DNA from: an uncultured bacterium | GTDB lineage: Bacteria; Bacteroidota; Ignavibacteria; Ignavibacteriales; Melioribacteraceae | Direction of reading: 5' to 3' | Length of the DNA: 16,271 bases | Assembly (NCBI GenBank): GCA_937936675.1 | Contig: CALDDL010000208.1 | Location: forward strand, 1 to 16,271 | Shown here: positions 6,581 to 12,115 of the stretch, piece after piece | Layout: every line of letters begins with the position of its first letter | Position numbering within the stretch: position 1 is the first letter of the stretch | Program-made: the position numbers and the translations under genes | Notes under the pieces: generated by a model | Databases searched by the model: none | Told to the model about the DNA's origin: nothing | The model's input: only the letters and a program-made list of their open reading frames with translations

Positions 6581-7081
6581 ATGAAAACCAAATTTTTTTC
6601 TCTATTTATTTTGATGCTTTTAGTAATCGGCTGCACTAAAGAAGTCCCCGAGTATGAAAGAAAAATTAATTCCAATGTGGACGAAAATGAAGTAAGAAAA
6701 AAAATTGAAAGTTATGCGGAATCATATAACGCAGGAAATCCAGACGCGCTTTCTAATATATTTGACGAATCGTACGTAAGGATAACTCCCGAAGAAAATG
6801 ATCTAGTAGGATTAGAAAGTTTTGAAAAAGAGATTAGTAATTATATGTCCCAATATCCCGGCGGGAAATGGAATATAAATATCGAGCAAGTGGACGTATC
6901 GGGTGAATTAGCATCTGTTACTACTCGTTCGGTATTTGAAATGAAATATGATGGCTCTGATCTTCCGAGTACTGTCTATTCTGAAAGAGCAATTTATATA
7001 TTAAAGAAACATAGAGAAGGGACTTGGAAAATCTCAAGAAGTATGAGTTTCCCTACTTTTACTTATACTGATAAAAATTAA
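6581..7081 (+). CDS. NTF2-like (SnoaL/DUF4440-type) lipoprotein
   Basis: A 166-residue lipoprotein: the signal MKTKFFSLFILMLLVIGC gives a perfect LVIGC lipobox with acylated Cys18. The rest resembles the cystatin-like NTF2/SnoaL fold used by many small enzymes and binding proteins: an N-terminal helix (VRKKIESYAESYNAGNPDALSNIF), then the strand-rich part with VRITPEENDLVG, LASVTTRSVFEMKY and the closing WKISRSMSF strand that is typical of DUF4440. No catalytic residues can be named. Of two possible ATGs, 6581 is preferred because the AAGGA site at 6569-6573 is 7 bases from it but only one base from the ATG at 6575. The stop codon shares the TTAA at 7078-7081 with the stop of the convergent anti-sigma gene, so the genes overlap tail to tail. 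Substrate unknown. Confidence 0.8.
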   Translation: MKTKFFSLFILMLLVIGCTKEVPEYERKINSNVDENEVRKKIESYAESYNAGNPDALSNIFDESYVRITPEENDLVGLESFEKEISNYMSQYPGGKWNINIEQVDVSGELASVTTRSVFEMKYDGSDLPSTVYSERAIYILKKHREGTWKISRSMSFPTFTYTDKN

Positions 7082-8301
7082 ATCTGCCACTCGATCTCTT
7101 CCCACCACATCTGAAGCATGTCGGGATCGAGTCTCATTATACCGGTTCTGGTTACTCCGATTGGAGGGGGAAAGAAATTGCTAATCGATTGAAATAGAAT
7201 TTGTCTATCAACGGCAGAGGCTTTTTTCAATAGTTCTAATAATGTAAGTGCATCCTCCTCTCTGGCTTTACTTGAGATTTTTTCCAATAATTCTGCGGTA
7301 TTTTCGGTTTTTTCATAACTTAAAACTAAATCAATAAATTCTCTTGATGCATCGGTTCTAAATGGTGTGGAGACTATTTTTCTATTAATAATTTTGCAAG
7401 AATATTTTTCATTAATAAATATTTCCGAATCCGGTTTTCTGATCCCTACATATCCGAATTCAACAACGAGGTCAATATTATTAAGGGGGTCGAAACCAAT
7501 TGTGTAAGATGCTCCGTAGTCGATCAGCTCAAAATTAGTAAATTTTATTTTGAAATCGGGTAAATCAGAATTGGTTACAATTTTTAATGTGCCGGATTTA
7601 AATGAGATAACGTTATCACCGCTCTTAGCAGTTAATAATTGAAGAGATGAATTTGGTTCGACTCGGATTGTCCCAGTACGAGGTACGTTGATAATAACTC
7701 GTGAATCAGTTTCTGTTTTTAGGGAATTATTTACATCTAATTTTGTCGAATTTGATTCAACATTATTTATGAGATAATTACCGGCTTCTAGTTTGATTTT
7801 CCAAGGAGCATTATTACGCTGATATTGATAATAGCCGTATCCGATTCCCATTACCAAAATAATAAATGCAAAAAAATAGATTAAAAATTTATTCCGCTTC
7901 TGAACATTTGATTTATTGTAGTATATGGTAGAATAACCTTTTTTATCATTGAGTAATTTTTTTCTGGCTTCTATTCTGTTTGTTTTAAGCAATTGCTCTT
8001 GCTTTAATTTTTCTTTATTAATACGTTTTAATCGATCGATTTCGGATTCGGCTTCATTTGGAACTTTTTCTTTTGCTGCTTTTGAATGAAGATTTTTATT
8101 AATTTCTTCAATAATTATAGTAGGGGGTTCAATGCTTAATTGCAGATCTTTTAGTTTATTAAAAAGCTTTCTAAGTTTTTTATATTCCTCATAACAAGGG
8201 GGACACTTTCTTATATGCTCATCAATTTCGGCTTGAGTATTATCATCAAGTGATTCATCAAAAAAATGGTTTAAACCAATTTTTACTTCTTCGCAATTCA
8301 T
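7078..8301 (-). CDS. Anti-sigma factor with zinc-finger and FecR domains
   Basis: A 407-residue membrane protein predicted to hold the neighbouring sigma factor inactive. The N-terminus is a zinc-binding anti-sigma domain with the HxxxCxxC motif (H29, C33, C36). A charged, Lys/Glu-rich cytoplasmic linker (about 70-135) leads to one membrane segment at about 139-158. The extracytoplasmic part from about 180 to 300 looks like FecR: VPRTGTIRVEPNSSL, then VISFKSGTLKIV and FELIDYGASYTI. A helical C-terminal tail ends in GVTRTGIMRLDPDMLQMWW, a conserved-looking motif I have no function for. The ATG overlaps the sigma gene stop (ATGA), which is normal for such pairs. In Bacteroidota FecR proteins often relay signals from TonB receptors, but no receptor gene is next to it, so the signal is unknown. 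Confidence 0.88.
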   Translation of the reverse strand: MNCEEVKIGLNHFFDESLDDNTQAEIDEHIRKCPPCYEEYKKLRKLFNKLKDLQLSIEPPTIIIEEINKNLHSKAAKEKVPNEAESEIDRLKRINKEKLKQEQLLKTNRIEARKKLLNDKKGYSTIYYNKSNVQKRNKFLIYFFAFIILVMGIGYGYYQYQRNNAPWKIKLEAGNYLINNVESNSTKLDVNNSLKTETDSRVIINVPRTGTIRVEPNSSLQLLTAKSGDNVISFKSGTLKIVTNSDLPDFKIKFTNFELIDYGASYTIGFDPLNNIDLVVEFGYVGIRKPDSEIFINEKYSCKIINRKIVSTPFRTDASREFIDLVLSYEKTENTAELLEKISSKAREEDALTLLELLKKASAVDRQILFQSISNFFPPPIGVTRTGIMRLDPDMLQMWWEEIEWQI

Positions 8302-8798
8302 AGGACAACTGCCTTAATCAATTTTTGTCTTGCATCGATAATAATAGATATCACTTCGTCAATATTCTTATCGAAGTAAAATGTGGAAATCTCTTTATAA
8401 GAATAACCTTCTAGGTCGTGCAGGACGAACACAATTCGCTCATCTTTTTCTAAAGAAGCGATAGCAAATTCCATCAAATCATTATAAAGAGGATGTTGTT
8501 TTTCAAATTCATAAATAGATGGTTTAGAGTGAAGAAAAACGAGAATATCTCTAACGGCTATATTCTTTAGCCATACAGAAAATGTTTCTTCGGAATTATA
8601 ATTATTGATTGTCTCCCAAACATTTGAAAAAATATTCTTTGTAATTTCTGAAGCATCTTTTTCGGAGAGAGTCAAGCGAAAACAAAGCGTGTATATATTT
8701 CGTATAGTTATTTCGCATAGATCAAGATATGATCTTCTTGCACCTGTCTTAGCGAGGTCAATTAAATAATTGATATAGTTAGTGTTTTGGTTAGACAT
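8298..8798 (-). CDS. Divergent ECF-type sigma-70 factor
   Basis: A 166-residue protein with the outline of an ECF sigma factor: region 2 (YTLCFRLTLSEKDASEITKN then FSNVWETINNYNS and WLKNIAVRDIL, compare the usual W-LY-IARN) and region 4 (LEKDERIVFVLHDLEGYSYKEI). The recognition part of region 4 is unusual: where most ECF factors have a basic VKSRLHRAR helix this one has VISIIIDARQKL, so -35 binding may be altered or lost. The start ATG at 8798 follows the pilin-like gene stop by one base, without a ribosome site, and the stop overlaps the anti-sigma ATG, so the three genes form one coupled operon. It may be a working but divergent factor, or one whose main role is protein-protein contact. Identification rests on pattern plus the adjacent anti-sigma gene. 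Confidence 0.78.
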   Translation of the reverse strand: MSNQNTNYINYLIDLAKTGARRSYLDLCEITIRNIYTLCFRLTLSEKDASEITKNIFSNVWETINNYNSEETFSVWLKNIAVRDILVFLHSKPSIYEFEKQHPLYNDLMEFAIASLEKDERIVFVLHDLEGYSYKEISTFYFDKNIDEVISIIIDARQKLIKAVVL

Positions 8799-8799
8799 A

Positions 8800-9183
8800 T
8801 CAGTTATTTATTTTTATTGAATAGCCATTAGAATTAATAGTGGCAACGGCGCGAATTTGTGTTTTGCCATTTTTACCTATTTCATCTCCTTTGCCGATAA
8901 ATTTGATCTGATTATCTTTAACATTTGCAGAAAAAGAACCGAAATCGGATTTTTTATATTCTTGAGGTAGAATAAAGCCGGAGAAACTACCGCCTCCACC
9001 GCCGGTTTCCGATGGCTTTTTATAATGCATCTGCGCCATTACACATAAGTTTTGTAATTGAGAAACAATCTCATTGCGGCTTGCATTAGCGGAATATTCT
9101 GTATAAATATTTATTCCTACTGCTATCATCAGTCCAACTGCAATCGTAGCTAATATAATTAATAGTAATTGTTGTGTACCCAT
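8800..9183 (-). CDS. Pilin-like membrane-anchored protein
   Basis: A 127-residue protein with a hydrophobic N-terminal helix starting almost at once (MGTQQLLLIILATIAVGLMI), continuing as an amphipathic helix, followed by a small globular part. This shape is that of type IV pilins and pseudopilins. It lacks the standard prepilin cleavage site and the Glu5 that follows it, though G-T-Q-Q before the hydrophobic run could be a variant. A GGGGG stretch at 61-65 sits before a beta-rich C-terminus. I recognise the type but not a named family; a simple membrane-anchored periplasmic protein is the alternative. It is the first gene of the operon with the sigma and anti-sigma genes, which is an unusual partner. 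The ATG has a GGAGAG ribosome site very close to it. Confidence 0.72.
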   Translation of the reverse strand: MGTQQLLLIILATIAVGLMIAVGINIYTEYSANASRNEIVSQLQNLCVMAQMHYKKPSETGGGGGSFSGFILPQEYKKSDFGSFSANVKDNQIKFIGKGDEIGKNGKTQIRAVATINSNGYSIKINN

Positions 9184-9207
9184 TACTCTCCAAATATATT
9201 AATTCCT

Positions 9208-9236
9208 ATGATATAAATAATTTTTTGATACAGCAA
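9208..9236 (-). promoter_or_regulatory. Candidate promoter of the pilin/sigma operon
   Basis: On the minus strand TTGCTG (9236-9231), a 17-base spacer and TATCAT (9213-9208) precede the pilin-like gene by about 25 bases. It lies just gene-side of the palindrome at 9249-9270. Sequence-only prediction. Confidence 0.3.
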
Positions 9237-9248
9237 GTATATTTTTTC

Positions 9249-9270
9249 ATTTAATCAAAATTGATTAAAT
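9249..9270. promoter_or_regulatory. 22-bp near-perfect palindrome, likely operator
   Basis: Two perfect 10-base arms (ATTTAATCAA and TTGATTAAAT) are separated by two bases. The site is midway between the divergent pilin/sigma operon and the desaturase operon and could bind a dimeric regulator affecting both. AT-rich DNA makes palindromes more likely by chance, but 10-bp perfect arms with a 2-bp centre are notable. Confidence 0.5.
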
Positions 9271-9281
9271 AATAATGAATG

Positions 9282-9309
9282 TTTACATTAATGAATGCTA
9301 TTATATATC
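9282..9309 (+). promoter_or_regulatory. Candidate promoter of the desaturase operon
   Basis: TTTACA (9282-9287), 16 bases, then TATATC (9304-9309), about 24 bases before the ATG at 9333. The direct repeat TAATGAATG occurs at 9273-9281 and 9289-9297, one copy upstream of the -35 and one inside the spacer, spaced 16 bases start to start, and could be a regulator site. Confidence 0.35.
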
Positions 9310-9332
9310 ACTCTAAATAAAGGAGCGGCGAT

Positions 9333-10277
9333 ATGGAAAAAGAGAAAAAAGGTTTTGCTTTATCTAGTTCACCCGAACCTCATAAAGAAAGAACAAGGGC
9401 AATTCTTAAATCACACCCCGAAGTAAGAGAATTAATTTCAAGAAATCCCTTGAGCGCAGTAATTATTTTTTTTGTTGTAGCTTTGCAATTGACTATTGCA
9501 TTTCTTTTGTCAGGTCATTCATGGTGGATTGCTCCGATTATTGCTTTTATAGTTGGGGCTTTCGCAAATCATAGCCTTTATGTACTGATTCATGAAGCCT
9601 GTCATAACCTAATAGTAAAAAGTCGTGTAGGTAATATGATACTAAGTATTATTGCCGATATTCCAAACACTCTTCCTTCGGCAATATCATTCAGGACATA
9701 TCACTTAAAACACCATTCTCATCAAGGGGATTATTATTATGATGCTGATCTTGCAAGTCATTGGGAAGCACGATTAATAGGACATTCTTTTATAGGAAAG
9801 GCTACTTGGCTATTTTTATTTCCTGTCTTTCAGGCTCTTCGTCCCCCTCGCCTTAAAATTAATTTTGCGAGCGGATGGACATTCGTCAATTGGATTGTCG
9901 TTTTCGGAGTTGATTTTTTAGTAATCTACTTTTTAGGCTGGACATCATTTCTTTATTTACTTTTTTCATTTATGTTTTCGATTGGGCTTCATCCCCTCGG
10001 TGCAAGATGGATTCAGGAACACTATCTTACTTATCCGCCTCAGGAGACATATAGTTATTATGGATTTCTAAATGTGCCGGCATTAAATGTAGGGTTTCAT
10101 AATGAACATCACGATTTTCCATCGATTCCATGGAATAAACTTCCGGAATTAAAAAGAAGAGCACCCGAACACTACGATAATTTGATTTCACATAAATCTT
10201 GGTCTAAATTACTATGGAGATTTTTAACCGATTCGAATTTATCATTATACTCAAGAATGGTAAGATACGATAAATAA
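9333..10277 (+). CDS. Sphingolipid delta-4 desaturase-like membrane fatty acid desaturase (DES1/DEGS1-like)
   Basis: A 314-residue integral-membrane di-iron desaturase. The three histidine boxes are complete: HEACH at 87-91, HLKHH at 124-128 and HNEHH at 256-260, with about four to six membrane segments between them. The likeness to eukaryotic DES1 is detailed and colinear: an N-terminal PHKERTRAILKSHPEVREL region like the PHxxRRxEIL..YPEIK of DEGS1, ISFRTYHLKHH, FQALRP, GLHP, then ETYSYYGFLN, NVGFHNEHHDFPSIP and a C-terminal YSRMVR. Length is close to human DEGS1 (323). In eukaryotes this enzyme puts the 4,5-trans double bond into dihydroceramide. By inference it acts on a ceramide-like or related lipid here; a fatty-acid substrate is possible. 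It has a strong AAAGGAG ribosome site and leads an operon with the GH16 gene 13 bases downstream. Confidence 0.9.
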   Translation: MEKEKKGFALSSSPEPHKERTRAILKSHPEVRELISRNPLSAVIIFFVVALQLTIAFLLSGHSWWIAPIIAFIVGAFANHSLYVLIHEACHNLIVKSRVGNMILSIIADIPNTLPSAISFRTYHLKHHSHQGDYYYDADLASHWEARLIGHSFIGKATWLFLFPVFQALRPPRLKINFASGWTFVNWIVVFGVDFLVIYFLGWTSFLYLLFSFMFSIGLHPLGARWIQEHYLTYPPQETYSYYGFLNVPALNVGFHNEHHDFPSIPWNKLPELKRRAPEHYDNLISHKSWSKLLWRFLTDSNLSLYSRMVRYDK

Positions 10278-10290
10278 TTAAGGAGAGAGA

Positions 10291-11127
10291 ATGAAAAAAA
10301 TCATTCATTTATTTTTGTTTTTATTCATAATAGTTTTTACAAGCAGTTGTTCTTCACAGGATAATAACAATCCCGCAGAACCAAATATCAATATTGATGG
10401 CTACAAATTAGTATGGAACGATGAATTTAACGTTAATGGATTACCGGATATTAAAAAATGGGGATATGACGTCGGAGGAAGCGGTTGGGGTAATAATGAA
10501 CTGCAATACTATACTTCATTTAGAGAAAAAAATGCTCGAATCGAGGAGGGTAAATTAATAATCGAAGCACATGGCGAAATTTTTGAAGGTAAGTCATATA
10601 CCTCGGCTCGCTTGGTTACTAAAGGAAAGGGCGATTGGAAATATGGAAGATTCGAAATAAGAGCTAAGCTTCCTAAGGGTAGAGGAACTTGGCCTGCGAT
10701 ATGGATGCTTCCGACAGTTTGGAATTATGGGGGTGGAGGCTGGCCCGATAATGGCGAAATTGATATCATGGAACATGTCGGTTACGATCAGAATGTAGTT
10801 CACGCCTCGGCTCATTCATTAAAATATTATTGGAGAATCAATACCCAAAAAACTTCAACTATAACAGTGCCTAAAGCATCCGAAGAATTTCATACTTATA
10901 TATTGGAGTGGGATGCGGATAAGATGACAGCTTCGGTGGATGATAAATTATATTTTAAATGCGAGAATGAAGGAAAGGGATGGCAATACTGGCCTTTTGA
11001 TAAAGCTTTTCATTTGATATTGAATATAGCTATAGGAGGTGATTGGGGCGGTTCAAAAGGTATCGATAACACAATCTTCCCTCAAAGAATGGAAGTAGAA
11101 TACGTAAGAGTATATGAGAAACTTTAG
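10291..11127 (+). CDS. GH16 endo-beta-glucanase (laminarinase-like) lipoprotein
   Basis: A 278-residue glycoside hydrolase family 16 enzyme expected to cut beta-1,3(-1,4)-glucans such as laminarin by a retaining mechanism. After a lipoprotein signal (FTSSC, acylated Cys20) comes the jelly-roll catalytic domain: VWNDEFN near the start, WGNNELQYYT, the TSARL and YGRFEIRAKLPKGRGTWPAIWML segment, then the catalytic GEIDIMEHVG with nucleophile E156, D158 and acid/base E161, and the closing LNIAIGGDWGG and VEYVRVYE strands. There is no extra binding domain. The ATG has an AAGGAGAG ribosome site 13 bases after the desaturase stop, so the two are co-transcribed. Surface anchoring suits uptake of algal or fungal glucan fragments. 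The precise linkage specificity cannot be read from the sequence. Confidence 0.94.
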   Translation: MKKIIHLFLFLFIIVFTSSCSSQDNNNPAEPNINIDGYKLVWNDEFNVNGLPDIKKWGYDVGGSGWGNNELQYYTSFREKNARIEEGKLIIEAHGEIFEGKSYTSARLVTKGKGDWKYGRFEIRAKLPKGRGTWPAIWMLPTVWNYGGGGWPDNGEIDIMEHVGYDQNVVHASAHSLKYYWRINTQKTSTITVPKASEEFHTYILEWDADKMTASVDDKLYFKCENEGKGWQYWPFDKAFHLILNIAIGGDWGGSKGIDNTIFPQRMEVEYVRVYEKL

Positions 11128-11182
11128 AAAATAAAGAAAGTAATTCCAATAAAAATGGTTGATTTATCTTGATTAGTAACAT
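11128..11182 (+). other. Spacer after GH16 gene
   Basis: Plain AT-rich spacer between the GH16 stop and the hicB remnant. No hicA-like coding sequence, repeat or clear promoter is visible here. Confidence 0.4.
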
Positions 11183-11245
11183 ATGAATAATATGACATAT
11201 AAAGGTTATAGTGCAAATATAGAATTCGATGAAGAAGCTAAAATT
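11183..11245 (+). pseudogene. hicB antitoxin remnant (first ~21 codons only)
   Basis: The first 21 codons read MNNMTYKGYSANIEFDEEAKI, which matches the usual opening of HicB-type antitoxins (MKYKGYxxxVEFDEEAxIFHGEV). After codon 21 the match stops: the frame stays open to 11386 but reads into sequence that includes the intrinsic terminator, and no other frame restores HicB. There is no ribosome site and no hicA toxin gene upstream. I read it as the leftover 5' end of a deleted hicAB locus. A chance match is possible because the fragment is short. Confidence 0.5.
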
Positions 11246-11281
11246 ATATTGCAGATCAGCTCAATTCTTAGTTGGACTCAT

Positions 11282-11312
11282 AAAAAAAGCTGCCCTTTAA
11301 GAGCAGCTTTTT
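11282..11312. terminator. Bidirectional intrinsic terminator
   Basis: A 10-bp perfect stem pairs AAAAAGCTGC (11284-11293) with GCAGCTTTTT (11303-11312) around a 9-base loop. It gives a T5 run on the plus strand, ending the desaturase-GH16 operon, and a T7 run on the minus strand, ending the outer-membrane protein gene that converges from the right. Confidence 0.85.
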
Positions 11313-11382
11313 CGGAGTGTTGCGTTTGTGAAAAATTTTATGCCTATCTTACGCGTAGTTTAGATCAGCATCGCAAATTAAA
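11313..11382 (-). other. 3' untranslated spacer of the outer-membrane protein gene
   Basis: Seventy bases between the stop of the beta-barrel gene and the shared terminator; no gene or strong secondary structure seen. Confidence 0.4.
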
Positions 11383-11922
11383 TTAGAAATGATAAGCTAC
11401 TCTTACACCAACGTAATTAGCATTGCTAATTAAGTAATATTTAGCACTTACATCGAATTTGCCAAACATATAACCGCCGCCTAAACCAAGAGTGAAATCT
11501 GTTGAGCTTCCGGTTGCTTCAGATGTAGTAGTTGTACCGAAAATGGTAATTTCTGATTTAACAGTACTACTAAATAAATGGAAGCCGGTTTCAGCAGCAC
11601 CATAAAAATTATCGCTAAAAGCATATTTTGCACCTACTAAAATCGGAATAGCAGAAAAAGATGATTTAACAGAAAAACCGGCTGGTCCTAATTCTTTTTC
11701 ACCAAACATTAAGTAACCAACAGATGCCGTACCTGTAATTTTATCTGCTAAAGGCATTTGAGCACCAACAGATGCACCAAAACCGAAACCTGCTACATCA
11801 GAAAATGATCCCATTGGTAAAGCTAAGTTAGCACCAGCATTAAATGATATTTTTGATTGAGCATTCAAATTAATGCCTGCAAATATTATTACTGCTGCAA
11901 ATAAGTAAACTACCTTTTTCAT
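11383..11922 (-). CDS. Outer-membrane beta-barrel protein (porin-family/OmpA-like barrel)
   Basis: A 179-residue secreted protein with a signal peptide (about 1-22, ending NAQ) and a body made of alternating polar/aromatic beta strands rich in glycine and alanine, ending in the VGVRVAYHF strand with a terminal Phe, the mark recognised by the BAM machinery. It looks like a small eight-stranded barrel of the OMP_b-brl type; no OmpA peptidoglycan-binding domain follows. Features include paired strands such as GFGFGASVGAQM and FTLGLGGGYMFGKFDVSAKYYL. The ribosome site GGAGGAA is one of the best in the window and the gene has a long leader with a hairpin and its own terminator, so it is probably well expressed as a single gene. 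Transport or adhesion role cannot be told. Confidence 0.85.
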   Translation of the reverse strand: MKKVVYLFAAVIIFAGINLNAQSKISFNAGANLALPMGSFSDVAGFGFGASVGAQMPLADKITGTASVGYLMFGEKELGPAGFSVKSSFSAIPILVGAKYAFSDNFYGAAETGFHLFSSTVKSEITIFGTTTTSEATGSSTDFTLGLGGGYMFGKFDVSAKYYLISNANYVGVRVAYHF

Positions 11923-12058
11923 TATTCCTCCAAATTGAGTAATGTTGTGTTTGTGTTTTGTTTTTTTTGTAGAACTGTTAATTAATAATCAAAGGACGTG
12001 CCATCCCATTTGGTGGGAGTTTTTATAATATATAGCTCAGAATGTCGTTAATTTGCAA
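11923..12058 (-). promoter_or_regulatory. Promoter and structured leader of the outer-membrane protein gene
   Basis: On the minus strand TTGCAA (12058-12053) and an AT box TATATATT (12034-12027; -10 hexamer TATATA with an 18-base spacer) form a promoter. It predicts a leader of roughly 95-100 bases. Early in that leader is a small hairpin with a TCCCA/TGGGA stem and a five-base loop at about 12004-12018, next to a CAAAGGACGTGCC stretch. On the plus strand this hairpin is followed by GTTTTT, so it could instead be a weak terminator-like fold. The strong GGAGGAA site lies at the gene end. Confidence 0.45.
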
Positions 12059-12115
12059 CAGCAATAAAAACTAATTGTCGCTAATTTATTACACAAAAAA
12101 CCCAAATATCAAAAT

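Noticed and set aside
11183..11386. A 67-residue small protein gene
   Set aside because: Only the first 21 codons look like a protein family; the remainder reads through an intrinsic terminator hairpin and has no ribosome site.
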